64,000 nucleotides of DNA from Pedobacter ginsengisoli. GTDB taxonomy: Bacteria; Bacteroidota; Bacteroidia; Sphingobacteriales; Sphingobacteriaceae. Below the pieces are notes generated by a model. That model was not told the origin of the DNA and searched no databases. It was given only the letters and a program-made list of their open reading frames with translations. Of the stretch, positions 50,693-60,355 are shown in pieces (positions within the stretch are counted from its first letter, which is position 1; every line of letters starts with the position of its first letter). The stretch spans positions 1,364,001 through 1,428,000 of the forward strand of contig NZ_CP024091.1 in assembly GCF_002736205.1 (NCBI RefSeq). Direction: 5' to 3'. The translations under genes and the position numbers were made by a program.

Positions 50693-51607
50693 TTATTCTA
50701 CTCCTTTAACTTTCATTGGAAGTGTATATATAGTTTTACGAGCAGTAATAAATAATATGTTCTTGTCCTTTCCTGCAAAACATACATTGCTTGGTCCGTC
50801 TTTTATCTTTAGTTCAGCAATCAGTTCTCCTCCAGGATTGTATATAAAAACACCTTGCCCTAAAGTAAGGTAAATATTACCCTTTTCATCAAGAGTCATT
50901 CCGTCAGATCCTTTACTGATAATCAATTGTTTTTCTGTTAACTCACCATTTTTTTCGATGGCATATTTATAAGTTTTCCCTGCATTAATATCAGATACAT
51001 ATAAATATTTACCATCAGGTGTGCCTACAATACCATTTGGTTTAACCAAGCCACTGGCAGCAACTTTTATCTTTTTACTTCCTTTAGGCAGATAATAAAC
51101 GTCATTCTCACTTAAATCCGGAGCTGTTCTTTGCCAGTAATCACGTTGATAATAAGGATCCGTGAAATAAAGATCTCCGTTTGGGTGAATCCAAATATCA
51201 TTAGGCCCATTAAATTGCTTACCATTAAAATTATTAATTAGAACCTTTACTTTTCCCGATGGGCTTACTGACCATAATTGCCCTTTTTCATCTGCACAGG
51301 TAATTAGGTTTCCTTTTTTGTCGAAGTACGTGCCATTGGCTCTGCCTGTTTTATCCAGGAAAATGGAAAGTTTTCCGTCTGTGTCATATTTCCATATTTT
51401 ATCATTGGGCTGATCTGTAAAAAATACATTTCCCTTTTTATCAACAGAGCAACCCTCTGTAAAACTGAAATCAGATGATACAAGTTTAGCATCGTCCGCT
51501 GCAAATAGATTGCTTGGATGTGAGGTTAGATTTTGTGCGAATAGGGTAGATGATGAAACGGAGAGGAGAAAGGCAAGGATACTAAAATGTTTAATTTTCA
51601 TGTTCAT
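50693..51607 (-). CDS. Exported SMP-30/gluconolactonase-like protein
   Basis: The 304-residue protein has a signal peptide (ending LFAQ) and a six-bladed propeller of the SMP-30/gluconolactonase type: FTEGCSVDKKGNVFFTDQ, FNGPNDIWIHPNGDLYFTDPYYQ, KPNGIVGTPDGKYLYVSD and SDGMTLDEKGNIYLT supply the metal ligands (E, N, D). It may open sugar lactones in the periplasm. A longer in-frame start to 51649 would precede the signal peptide with 14 polar residues. Its neighbours are glycan-degrading genes, so a role in sugar-acid formation fits. Confidence 0.88.
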   Translation of the reverse strand: MNMKIKHFSILAFLLSVSSSTLFAQNLTSHPSNLFAADDAKLVSSDFSFTEGCSVDKKGNVFFTDQPNDKIWKYDTDGKLSIFLDKTGRANGTYFDKKGNLITCADEKGQLWSVSPSGKVKVLINNFNGKQFNGPNDIWIHPNGDLYFTDPYYQRDYWQRTAPDLSENDVYYLPKGSKKIKVAASGLVKPNGIVGTPDGKYLYVSDINAGKTYKYAIEKNGELTEKQLIISKGSDGMTLDEKGNIYLTLGQGVFIYNPGGELIAELKIKDGPSNVCFAGKDKNILFITARKTIYTLPMKVKGVE

Positions 51608-51675
51608 TTGTTTGTGCGTTGATAATATGTTTATGGTCTCTTTGACCATATAGAGGTATAGAATAAGTTTGTTGG

Positions 51676-53580
51676 TTAATTTTTTTGGCGAATTAATTTC
51701 AATCTATGTAGGTTGACAATAGATTTTTTGTCGTCTCGCTTAAAATGTATGGTTATTGCATTTTTAAAATCATCCAGATTGATATCGCAGAAATAGGAGT
51801 TTGGATAAGATGTACGTTTATCGGCATAGAAAGAAATAGGGTCACTTACTAATTTTTGCCTTTGCCATATGGTAATTTCAGCACCATCATCAGATTTTTC
51901 CATGTCAGCATACAATTTGTAGTGGCCTTTTGGAAGTTCACTAAGATCTATCTTTACTTGTCCGCCATTGGTGGAATGCAAGATGTTTCCGTCTATTTTT
52001 ACTGCACCCCCAATAGTATATTGCATTAATTGAGGATAAACCATAAGCGTATCTGGTATATATACAGTGGTTAGATCTTTATTTGGTAAGATAACACTGT
52101 TATGAACTTGTTTGTTTGCGTAATAGAATGCAACAGAAGTATAGTCACCAGGCTTATTGTTGTTTTCGGGGCCGTGTTCAATGGTATGGGTAATTTCTCT
52201 TTCAAAAGGCATTTTATCAGATATGAATAACCTGTAACCTCCGGTTCTTGCATATGGTAAAGAATAATCAAGAGAGCCATGAAGTGGTAAGCTCATTTTT
52301 CTATCCCATCGGTCAAGTAGTGCATACCAGCCGCCGTTAAAGTAATCTTCCGAGCCAGTCCCGTGCATTCTCATCTCGCCATCAATGCGTGTCACATCAT
52401 CTCCCTCAAAGAATAATGTCATTCCCGGATTAAGCCCTTGTGCCTGTAAAATTGTTCCAACGTAGTGCCCTTTACCTTTGCCTTCTAAGAAAAGATGAGG
52501 TTTACCTGGTTGGGTATTTTTATCTGGATTCCAAAAGGCGTAAAATTTACCTTCTTTTAAAGGTTCATATTTTCTGTTGTCAAAAAACACATCTGCTTCT
52601 ATTTTTATTGGGCTTGGGGTGGTGCCAGATGCACCCTGAATTTGTAAAAGTTCTATTTTTGCCTTTCCATTAAAAGGCATCGGAAAGTAACAATAATTTG
52701 CATTATCTGCAGAGCCAAGAAGCAAACTCTGCATGGATTCTTTTCCAAAAGCATATCCGAAAAAATCGGCCACCGGCATAAATACTGATGGCTGTTCATC
52801 ATCCCAACTTATTTTAATTAAAACGTTTTTGTTTAGACCTCTGAAAGAATCTGCATGATGTATTTTTATTCCGGTTATCCTTCCTCCTTGGTTTATATCT
52901 GCTATGGTTACTGGCTTTTCAGTACTTAACATTCCTTCAGTATGAATCAGCTTACCTTCAGGTTTCGTAACATTTCTCCAGTCTTCACTAACCTTAGTTA
53001 AAGCCAGTTTTTCTTGCTCAGTAAGCAGCGGGTCGAAATTTTTCACCTGATATTTCTTGGGGTAACTTCTATATTGAATTTGATAGAATTCCATTTTTTT
53101 ACCTCTAGAAACGATTTTGCAACCGTCTTTAAAAGAAATAGGGAAGTAGCAAAAATAGCCTCCAAGTTCATTGCCTGTTAATGGTGAAATAAATGGAAAA
53201 ACCTTGCCTGAGAATAAATCTGAAAAACGAATGGAATAGCTCGGCTTTTTTGCTCCACCAAAATAAAAGTCAAGAATTTCATTGTTTGGTGTTGGAGTCC
53301 ATATCCTGTTGATCACGCCATTGCCTTTAGCTTCAAATATTACTAAAGAGCTGTCGGCATTTTTACGGATAAATGAATATTTACCACTAAAACCATCATC
53401 ATTGTTTCCAGTTGTATCGTAAGATGAGAATTGTATAATTTTAGTTTCTTCCCAATACTTTGGTAGGTTTTCTATCGAATTCAGTTTATTTAACTCGGTT
53501 GTTGTATTTATCTGAACATTCTGAGCTATGGTTTTAATAGCAAGGCTACACAGTAATAAGCATATATAGGTTCGTTTCAT
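51676..53580 (-). CDS. DUF2961 protein (GH172-type glycoside hydrolase)
   Basis: The 634-residue protein has a signal peptide (1-19, ending TIAQ). It is a DUF2961 protein with the jelly-roll pattern of the family (NGVINRIWTPTPN, GYFCYFPISFKDGCKI, YCYFPMPFNGKAKIE, MRMHGTGSEDYFNGGWYAL with likely catalytic acidic residues). DUF2961 corresponds to glycoside hydrolase family 172, acting on furanoside linkages such as arabinofuranose or fructofuranose. A C-terminal beta-sandwich region follows (about 490-634). It lies 68 bases before the lactonase start on the same strand, so the two may form an operon. Confidence 0.85.
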   Translation of the reverse strand: MKRTYICLLLCSLAIKTIAQNVQINTTTELNKLNSIENLPKYWEETKIIQFSSYDTTGNNDDGFSGKYSFIRKNADSSLVIFEAKGNGVINRIWTPTPNNEILDFYFGGAKKPSYSIRFSDLFSGKVFPFISPLTGNELGGYFCYFPISFKDGCKIVSRGKKMEFYQIQYRSYPKKYQVKNFDPLLTEQEKLALTKVSEDWRNVTKPEGKLIHTEGMLSTEKPVTIADINQGGRITGIKIHHADSFRGLNKNVLIKISWDDEQPSVFMPVADFFGYAFGKESMQSLLLGSADNANYCYFPMPFNGKAKIELLQIQGASGTTPSPIKIEADVFFDNRKYEPLKEGKFYAFWNPDKNTQPGKPHLFLEGKGKGHYVGTILQAQGLNPGMTLFFEGDDVTRIDGEMRMHGTGSEDYFNGGWYALLDRWDRKMSLPLHGSLDYSLPYARTGGYRLFISDKMPFEREITHTIEHGPENNNKPGDYTSVAFYYANKQVHNSVILPNKDLTTVYIPDTLMVYPQLMQYTIGGAVKIDGNILHSTNGGQVKIDLSELPKGHYKLYADMEKSDDGAEITIWQRQKLVSDPISFYADKRTSYPNSYFCDINLDDFKNAITIHFKRDDKKSIVNLHRLKLIRQKN

Positions 53581-53668
53581 CCGCTCAATTTAAATATTTA
53601 TCATGTAATATTTTTTTAAATATTGCATGAATAGAACACTTTAATGCAGATACCAATGATAATATCTT

Positions 53669-53676
53669 TATATTTG
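53669..53676 (+). promoter_or_regulatory. -7 element TATATTTG
   Basis: TATATTTG lies 28 bases before the ATG of the small hypothetical gene at 53705 and predicts a leader of about 22 bases. No -33 TTTG is seen. Confidence 0.4.
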
Positions 53677-53704
53677 CTAATATTTGTAGTATTTCTGATT
53701 TGTT

Positions 53705-54016
53705 ATGACTGTTACTGTACTCCCCATTATTGAACCCGAAGCTATCCCTGCAGCACCGTTGGCTAAAGTGATGAATGAAAGATTACGTCGTTTAGCAACA
53801 GAACTGAAGGAAATACACCTTAAAGAACTCGAAACTGCCGAGCCTATGTTTGAAGATCTGGTTATCTATATGGGTTACAATAACAAATATAGTATCCGTT
53901 GGAAAATCGTAAATGATGTTCCCTTAAAAATAGAAACCATAGTTGCTGATCAGTGTGCTTTACTAGGTTATATCAAATGGAAAAGCTCAACTCTTAATAG
54001 TTTTCATGGAAAATAG
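53705..54016 (+). CDS. Hypothetical small cytoplasmic protein
   Basis: The 103-residue protein has no signal or membrane segment. It has a helical charged middle (VMNERLRRLATELKEIHLKELE) and a C-terminal part with aromatic residues. No family is recognised. It has its own -7 element and is divergent from the DUF2961 gene. The stop is nine bases from the convergent fucosidase stop. Confidence 0.5.
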   Translation: MTVTVLPIIEPEAIPAAPLAKVMNERLRRLATELKEIHLKELETAEPMFEDLVIYMGYNNKYSIRWKIVNDVPLKIETIVADQCALLGYIKWKSSTLNSFHGK

Positions 54017-54025
54017 CATGGTATA

Positions 54026-55687
54026 TTAGTTTGTTATTTTTAATGCAAATGCATAACTGAGTGCTGGCTGTTTAGCAGGTAAGGTTACTGTAAGCCCTGT
54101 TTCGTCTTGTTTAAAATCTGTAATAGGACCGACCCCTAGCAACTCCATGCTTTTGATTTTAGAAGGATACAAAGAAGCATTTCCTTTTGCAAGGCTTTTG
54201 ATCGTTATTTTTCCATTCTCAGGCCACCCCATCGGAATAGCATATAAAACAGCACCCTTAGTTGTAAACCTAATATCTTGAGCTACAAAGGGCTTTCCTT
54301 TGCCTTCATTAAATCCTTGAGCTGTAAGGGGAGCCATATTTTCAGTAGCCGGTCCTTCGCCATATATCTTCCATGGGCGCGTTCCATAAATACATTCCTT
54401 GTTAACTTTCATCCATTGTCCAATCTCTTCCACAACTTTCAATTCATCAGCGTCAATAGTTCCATCACCCCTTACCGGAATACTTAATAAGAGGTTCCCG
54501 TTTTTACTTACTACGTCGGCAAGTGTATGAATTACTGTTTTTGAACTTTTGTAATGATGATTATCAAAGATGCGTCTATCATAATGCCATGAACCGATGC
54601 AAGTATCAGTTTGCCATGTGTATGGTTCTATTTCGTTACTTTGCCCGCGCTCAATGTCCCACACCATGCATTTGCGCTGTTCTTCATCTAATATTTTGCC
54701 ATTTAGCACAGCCTTTAAAGCTCCGTTCTTCTTAATGCTGCGATTATACAAATGCGCGGCAATGCGCAAACCAGCATCACTTATAGGCCATAAAGGCAAA
54801 GCTGTATCGTCAAAGTAAACCAATTCAGGTTCATATTTGTCGATCAGATCAATGGTTCGCTGGTAGAATTTTTCTATATATGCGTCAGTTGGTTTAGCTA
54901 CCCCATTTCCCCAATTCCATTGTCTGTGTATAGCACCATTATTCTCACTATCTTCACTTAAAGGATGATTCTGAGCATATAAGCTTTGTGGATCCTCACC
55001 ATCCCACCATTTTCCTTTACCATCTGCTTTGGTAATTTTTCCATCATAAGGAATACCTGCCATCGGGCCTTTTTTATCAGATCTTTGCGAAGTTTCAAAC
55101 CAACTCCAGGCATGAGCTGCATGCACACTTACACCAAAATGTATATTGTGTTTTTTCGCGGCTTTCGCCCATCCACCTATTATATCTTTTTTAGGACCCA
55201 TCTTTACTGAATTCCACTCCTGATACTTACTATTATATAAATCAAAGTTATCGTGATGGTTAGCAAGCGCTACAAAATACTCTGCCCCGGCTTTTTTGTA
55301 AAGGCCAACTAAATGATCAGGATCCCAGTTTTCCGCTTTCCATTTATTTATTACATCTTTAAAACCAAATTTTGAAGGATGGCCATACTTTTCAACATGA
55401 TATTTATATTGGTCACTCCCTTCCTCATACATGCCCCTTGCATACCAATCGCCACGTTCTGGCTCACATTGAGGCCCCCAGTGTGCCCATATGCCAAACT
55501 TAGCATCCTTATACCATTCAGGTACCTTATAGTTTTTTAGTGAGTCCCATGTAGGTGAAAAAGGGACTTTAATATATTCTTTCGATCCTTCAGGATCCAA
55601 AAAATAGGCTGGTAAAGCGATAGCTTTAGATAATAATAAAGATGGAATAGCAGTTGCCAGGCCTTTTACTAAAGTTCTTCTTTTCAT
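54026..55687 (-). CDS. GH29 alpha-L-fucosidase
   Basis: The 553-residue protein has an N-terminal twin-arginine-like start (MKRRTLVKGLAT) and a hydrophobic export segment. The catalytic barrel shows GH29 signatures: KFGIWAHWGPQCEP, AEYFVALANHHDNFDLY and the nucleophile aspartate in ELVYFDDTALPLW (near residue 290). A beta-sandwich tail completes it. It releases alpha-L-fucose from glycans, probably in the periplasm. It is encoded on the strand opposite to the aldo/keto reductase genes, next to the AraC gene. Confidence 0.9.
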   Translation of the reverse strand: MKRRTLVKGLATAIPSLLLSKAIALPAYFLDPEGSKEYIKVPFSPTWDSLKNYKVPEWYKDAKFGIWAHWGPQCEPERGDWYARGMYEEGSDQYKYHVEKYGHPSKFGFKDVINKWKAENWDPDHLVGLYKKAGAEYFVALANHHDNFDLYNSKYQEWNSVKMGPKKDIIGGWAKAAKKHNIHFGVSVHAAHAWSWFETSQRSDKKGPMAGIPYDGKITKADGKGKWWDGEDPQSLYAQNHPLSEDSENNGAIHRQWNWGNGVAKPTDAYIEKFYQRTIDLIDKYEPELVYFDDTALPLWPISDAGLRIAAHLYNRSIKKNGALKAVLNGKILDEEQRKCMVWDIERGQSNEIEPYTWQTDTCIGSWHYDRRIFDNHHYKSSKTVIHTLADVVSKNGNLLLSIPVRGDGTIDADELKVVEEIGQWMKVNKECIYGTRPWKIYGEGPATENMAPLTAQGFNEGKGKPFVAQDIRFTTKGAVLYAIPMGWPENGKITIKSLAKGNASLYPSKIKSMELLGVGPITDFKQDETGLTVTLPAKQPALSYAFALKITN

Positions 55688-55834
55688 ACTGATTTTATCT
55701 ATTAAGGAATGTTAAGTATAATTGGTTTCCTCAAAGAAATGTGAAATAGTCACTTCAAAAATCAGATTATTAACTACTTATTAAGTGATTTTAACATTTT
55801 ATATAGATTTTGATTTTATTGGAGTTAAAATTCA

Positions 55835-56704
55835 TTAAGCGAGCATATGGCTTTGACGATAAATTTTAGGAGTTTTACCCGTTATCGCTTTAAAACTCTT
55901 ATGAAAAGAAGCAAAGTTATTAAATCCTGATTCAAAGCATATTTGTTTAATATCCATTTTGTTTTCTAGAATTAACTTGCAGGAGTAGCCAATTCTAATA
56001 TCAACAAGAAATTTAGAAAAAGTTTTCCCTGTTCGGGTTTTAAAATAACGACAAAAGGAATTTGGAACCAAATCTGCAACAGCTGCTATTTCTTCAAGCT
56101 GGATTTTTTTTCTGAAATTGTTTAATGCAAAATTGTAAATGTTGTTCATCCGCTCATTTTCAGATTCTCTGTAATCATATTTAAAACCGATAGAAGATAA
56201 TAAGGCAATTTGTGGAAGATTGGCTATAGCCATTAAACACTCTAATAGATTTATTATTTTAGTAATTCCTGTGCTTTGGTATATTTTCTCAATATGTACT
56301 GCTATTTCTTCCGCATTTTTTTCCTTTATTAAAATTCCTCTTTTAGCTTTTTCAAGGATATTCTTGATCGGTTTGGTTTCAGGAAGATGAAGAAACCGCT
56401 CACCGATAAAGTTATCGTAAAAATGAATTACGGTTGAGTATGGCTCCTTTGATCCCGAATCGTCAAAATAAAGGGAGTCATATTTCCAGTAATGAGGCAA
56501 ATCACTCCCCACCAAAACAATGTCTCCGGGAGCAAACCTTTTAATATTGTCGCCAACAAATTGAGTGCCCGTACCCTTATGAAAGCAGATCAATTCTATT
56601 TCAGTATGGTAATGCCATCTGTTATTTATATTCGGAATCATATCTTTCCGTACGCTGAAAGAATGATCTGCACTATTCGGAATTTTTAAGAGTTGAGGTT
56701 TCAT
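55835..56704 (-). CDS. AraC-family transcriptional regulator
   Basis: The 289-residue protein has an N-terminal cupin sensor (about 10-110; WHYHTEIELICFHKGTGTQF, FAPGDIVLVGSDLPHYW) and a C-terminal AraC helix-turn-helix pair (about 185-285) with KQICFESGFNNFASFHKSFKAITG. It is divergent from the aldo/keto reductase gene (142 bases between starts) and upstream of the fucosidase. It is the likely local regulator, perhaps responding to fucose or a breakdown product. Confidence 0.88.
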   Translation of the reverse strand: MKPQLLKIPNSADHSFSVRKDMIPNINNRWHYHTEIELICFHKGTGTQFVGDNIKRFAPGDIVLVGSDLPHYWKYDSLYFDDSGSKEPYSTVIHFYDNFIGERFLHLPETKPIKNILEKAKRGILIKEKNAEEIAVHIEKIYQSTGITKIINLLECLMAIANLPQIALLSSIGFKYDYRESENERMNNIYNFALNNFRKKIQLEEIAAVADLVPNSFCRYFKTRTGKTFSKFLVDIRIGYSCKLILENKMDIKQICFESGFNNFASFHKSFKAITGKTPKIYRQSHMLA

Positions 56705-56846
56705 CTTTTGCTATTATAAATAAAATATGCCTTAAAAAATCATATAAAGAATATTTATGTTAAAATAACTTAATAAATGGATAAAAGCATCATATTTTCT
56801 ATTTTAAAACGCGCTTCCTTTATACAATCAGTTATAAACTTATTTG

Positions 56847-57890
56847 ATGTTATCTGTAAAAAAAGAAAAAGGAGAGAATATTGGCATTCAGTTGCCACCA
56901 ATAATATTTGGAACAAGTAGTTTGGGTAATTTATACCAATCCATAGATTACGAAACTAAACGGAATATTATAAGGGAATGCATCGAGCATTCTTTTGGTA
57001 AAGCATTATTTGATACAGCAGGTAAGTACGGTGCCGGCCTGGCATTGGAAGTTCTGGGTAAAAGTCTGTCAGATTTGAACATTCACCCTGATGATGTAGT
57101 GATATGTAATAAACTTGGCTGGTACCAAACAGAATTGTTAACTCAAGAGCCAACATTTGAAAAGGATGTCTGGATGGATTTGAAAAATGATGCAGTTCAG
57201 CAAATTAGCTACGATGGCATTGTGAAATGCTTTGATCAGGGGAATAAGATTTTAGGTATTTATTCGGCAAAGATGGTCTCTGTACATGATCCTGATGAAT
57301 ATTTAGGAATGGCAAAGGATAAGATAGAAGAAGAACAAAGGTACCGAGATATCCTGGAGGCTTACAGGGCACTTGCAGAATTAAAAAGACAAAAAGTAGT
57401 AACTTCGATAGGTATTGGTGCAAAAAACTGGAAAGTGATTGAACGTGTTTCAGCCGATGTAGAATTAGATTGGGTAATGATTGCCAATAGCTTAACCGTA
57501 AAGTCGCATCCGGAAGATTTGGTTCGGTTTATTGCTAATTTAAACGACAAAAATATTCAGGTTATTAATTCTGCTGTATTTAATGGTGGTTTTTTAGTAG
57601 GTAGCGATTTTTATAATTATCAGAGAGTAGATAAAAGTACAGAGCAGGGCAGGGCGCTTTATGAATGGAGAGATAATTTTTTTTCTTTGTGTAGTAAATT
57701 CAATGTAAAGCCGGCCGAAATCTGTTTTGATTTTGGTTTTAATATCCCGGGAGTAAGCAGCATTGCCTTAAATACAACCCGGCCTGAAAAGATAAAAGAG
57801 AATATAATGATGATAAATAAAACAATTCCAGAAGGTTTTTGGAAAGCAATGCAAGAAGAACAATTGATATCGATACCTGTAATTAGATGA
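56847..57890 (+). CDS. Aldo/keto reductase, L-fucose dehydrogenase-like
   Basis: The 347-residue protein belongs to the aldo/keto reductase superfamily. The catalytic tetrad is in place: D and Y in FDTAGKYG, K in ICNKLGW and H in VSVHDPDEYL. Relatives include D-threo-aldose 1-dehydrogenases that oxidise L-fucose to a lactone with NAD(P). The start is ATG 56847; a TTG three bases before is less likely. It overlaps the next gene by four bases (ATGA). Confidence 0.85.
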   Translation: MLSVKKEKGENIGIQLPPIIFGTSSLGNLYQSIDYETKRNIIRECIEHSFGKALFDTAGKYGAGLALEVLGKSLSDLNIHPDDVVICNKLGWYQTELLTQEPTFEKDVWMDLKNDAVQQISYDGIVKCFDQGNKILGIYSAKMVSVHDPDEYLGMAKDKIEEEQRYRDILEAYRALAELKRQKVVTSIGIGAKNWKVIERVSADVELDWVMIANSLTVKSHPEDLVRFIANLNDKNIQVINSAVFNGGFLVGSDFYNYQRVDKSTEQGRALYEWRDNFFSLCSKFNVKPAEICFDFGFNIPGVSSIALNTTRPEKIKENIMMINKTIPEGFWKAMQEEQLISIPVIR

Positions 57891-58900
57891 AAGTACTAGT
57901 TTGTAATACTCCGGGGGAGTTTGAATATATAGATAAGGAACAGCCCGTTCTGAAAGAAGGATTTACTAAGCTTAAGGTTAAAGCGGTAGGTATTTGTGGT
58001 ACAGATTATCATGCTTATCAGGGGGTTCAGCCGTTTTTTAATTACCCAAGAATATTAGGTCATGAAATTGCGGCCGAAATTGCTGAAACAGCAACCAATA
58101 CTAAATTTAAAATAGGAGACAAGGTAACAATAAGTCCTTATTTTTATTGCGGACATTGTATTGCCTGTCGTAATGGCAAAACAAATTGCTGCGAAGCAAT
58201 GCAGGTATGTGGAGTGCATATTGATGGAGCAATGAGTGAATATATTCTTGTTCCTGATTATTCAATAATTGCTGGTGAAGGTTTAAATGAAGATGAGTTG
58301 GTTTTGGTTGAGCCTCTGGCTATTGGAGCCCACGGTATTAGAAGGGCAAATGTTCAGCCAGGTGAATTTGTTCTTGTTGTGGGAGCCGGCCCAATAGGTT
58401 TAGGAACGATGGACTTTGCCGGAATAGGCGGTGCAGAGGTAATTGCTTTAGATACCAATATGCAGCGTTTAGAATTCTGCAAGGATAAGTTGCGAGTTAA
58501 ACATATTATAAATGCCGCAACAGAAGATGTATCTGGTCGATTAAAAGAAATAACCAATGGTGATATGCCTACGGTTGTAATTGATTGTACAGGAAATCTA
58601 AACGCTATAAATAATGCATTTCAGTATATGGCTCATGGAGCCCGTTTCGTTCTTATAGGCCTGCAAAAGCAGTCTATAAGTTTTAGCCATCCTGAATTTC
58701 ATAAAAGAGAAGCTACATTGTTAAGCAGCCGGAATGCATTGCCAGCTGATTTTGAACATGTAATATCATGCATAAAAGATGGTCGCGTAAAGCCAATAAA
58801 TTACATCACACATAAATTGAAATTTGAAGAGGTAAAAGATACTTTTTTGGATCTTAAAATCTTTGAAAACGGTTTGGTGAAAGCGGTTATCGAACTCTAG
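57887..58900 (+). CDS. Zinc-dependent alcohol dehydrogenase
   Basis: The 337-residue medium-chain dehydrogenase has the catalytic zinc region ICGTDYH and GHE, a structural zinc cluster CGHCIACRNGKTNC and an NAD-binding loop GAGPIGLG. It resembles dehydrogenases acting on sugar acids, such as gulonate/altronate dehydrogenases. Translational coupling to the aldo/keto reductase suggests consecutive steps, for instance fucose to lactone and a later oxidation of fuconate. That pathway is an inference. Confidence 0.88.
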   Translation: MKVLVCNTPGEFEYIDKEQPVLKEGFTKLKVKAVGICGTDYHAYQGVQPFFNYPRILGHEIAAEIAETATNTKFKIGDKVTISPYFYCGHCIACRNGKTNCCEAMQVCGVHIDGAMSEYILVPDYSIIAGEGLNEDELVLVEPLAIGAHGIRRANVQPGEFVLVVGAGPIGLGTMDFAGIGGAEVIALDTNMQRLEFCKDKLRVKHIINAATEDVSGRLKEITNGDMPTVVIDCTGNLNAINNAFQYMAHGARFVLIGLQKQSISFSHPEFHKREATLLSSRNALPADFEHVISCIKDGRVKPINYITHKLKFEEVKDTFLDLKIFENGLVKAVIEL

Positions 58901-58908
58901 AAATGAAA

Positions 58909-58947
58909 AATGCATTGCCTAAGTTTTATCCAACAAGGCAATGCATT
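58909..58947. terminator. Terminator shared by convergent genes
   Basis: A 12-base perfect stem AATGCATTGCCT / AGGCAATGCATT with a 15-base loop lies between two convergent stops. A T-run follows on the minus strand (complement of 58906-58910), so it best terminates the fucosidase gene; on the plus strand only AAATAA follows. Confidence 0.75.
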
Positions 58948-58959
58948 AAATAATTGAAA

Positions 58960-60015
58960 TTATTTCGATTTAGAAATAGCTTTCTTTAACTCCATTAATA
59001 ATTCAATATCTTTTTGTCTTATTTTTCCTTCTCTATTAGGTGGTGTGTTTAAGATTAAGATATTATTTTGAGCTGTTGCTATTTTATAATCTTCAAGCAG
59101 CTTTTCTACAGATTTGTAAGTAGTATCTTTTGTGTTGTAAAACCATTTTGAACTAATGCATATAGTAGATTCCCAAGGCATATAATAGCGTTCATTATTG
59201 TGCGAAAATATTTTTGGATCAGGTGTGGCAGGAAGGTACGGGTCACCTAATCTAAAATCACTCGGGAAGTACCTGATTGGGTAACCTTCTTTTTGCTGAT
59301 CCGGTAAAACCACATGTTTATCATCATTTTCAGGTGCGCCGATAGACCAGTTAATCCCTATCTGACATTGCGGTTCCCTTGATTTTATTGCTTTATAAAG
59401 TTCAGCAGCAGGCCACCTCTTGTTTTGTTTTTCCCAGCCTCCGTCAAACCAAAACTCTACAATTTTAGTTTTTGTTTTCTGGGTTATGTCTATTAACTCA
59501 TTAATTTGCTTAACCATATAATCGTTATATGCTTTATCCAGAGTTGTATCCTCAGTTTTGGCATTCTCATGTCTGTCCCATAAAGAGTAGTATAATCCTA
59601 GCCCTACGTTGTACTTTTTACATGCTTTTGCAACAGCTTCAACAACATTTGTTTTATTCGAGGAACTGCTCACATCATAAGTAGTATACTTACTATCCCA
59701 AAGACAAAAGCCATCATGGTGTTTGGTAATTAGTATCACATATTTCATTCCTGCATCCCTGGCGGTTTTAACCCACTGTTCTGCATCAATTGACGATGGA
59801 TTGTACGAAGTTGGGGGTAAAGTCCCATCTGTCCATTCCTGGTCATGAAAAGTATTTATACCAAAATGAATAAACATACCGTATTTACGGTTTATTTGTT
59901 CTAACTGATATTTGCCGGGTTTTAAAGAAGGAATGGGCTCTGTAATCCCTTCCTGAGCTGAAGATAATTTTACTATTGCAAGCAATACCAACGTTAATAG
60001 AATGTTTTTTTTCAT
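58960..60015 (-). CDS. GH29 alpha-L-fucosidase
   Basis: The 351-residue protein has a signal peptide (1-21, ending LSSAQ), which sets the start at 60015; a longer frame to 60129 adds 38 residues lacking any export signal. GH29 motifs are clear: YGMFIHFGINTFHDQEW, MKYVILITKHHDGFCLWDS and nucleophile in EFWFDGGWEK (near residue 180). It lacks the C-terminal beta-sandwich of larger GH29 enzymes. With the other fucosidase this suggests work on different fucosyl linkages. Confidence 0.9.
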   Translation of the reverse strand: MKKNILLTLVLLAIVKLSSAQEGITEPIPSLKPGKYQLEQINRKYGMFIHFGINTFHDQEWTDGTLPPTSYNPSSIDAEQWVKTARDAGMKYVILITKHHDGFCLWDSKYTTYDVSSSSNKTNVVEAVAKACKKYNVGLGLYYSLWDRHENAKTEDTTLDKAYNDYMVKQINELIDITQKTKTKIVEFWFDGGWEKQNKRWPAAELYKAIKSREPQCQIGINWSIGAPENDDKHVVLPDQQKEGYPIRYFPSDFRLGDPYLPATPDPKIFSHNNERYYMPWESTICISSKWFYNTKDTTYKSVEKLLEDYKIATAQNNILILNTPPNREGKIRQKDIELLMELKKAISKSK

Positions 60016-60355
60016 TTGGTGTTTAATATTTGATTTATTCTCATATTCATTATGCCAAAGGCTTAATGAATTGAAGATAGGGAAGTAATTTGGCTGGCCA
60101 ATGCTTTTTGAGTTTCTAAAACTGCGCAAACGTTTGTGTTAGAAAAATAGAAATATTTTTATGTGATTATTGCGTTACATTATTTTAATGGTCTATTATT
60201 CAGTTATTTATAATAAAGTATTAATTTTATTACAAAGTAATATATAAATATTATAACTTTATTAAAGCTATAACGATTTTCCTCTATGCGTGCAACTACC
60301 TGTAGTGTGAGTTAATTTTGTTGGGCAATAAACCAAACTAAACCAAGTTATAACC
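60016..60355. other. Divergent intergenic region
   Basis: An AT-rich stretch of 340 bases lies between the divergent fucosidase and the leader ORF of the VCBS gene. Apart from the promoter element at 60313-60320 and a TAAACCAAACTAAACC leader just after it, I see no gene or repeat. Confidence 0.55.
60313..60320 (+). promoter_or_regulatory. -7 element TAATTTTG for the leader ORF and VCBS gene
   Basis: TAATTTTG matches the consensus and predicts a start near 60327. The transcript would begin about 29 bases before the leader ORF and 103 bases before the VCBS start codon. Confidence 0.55.
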
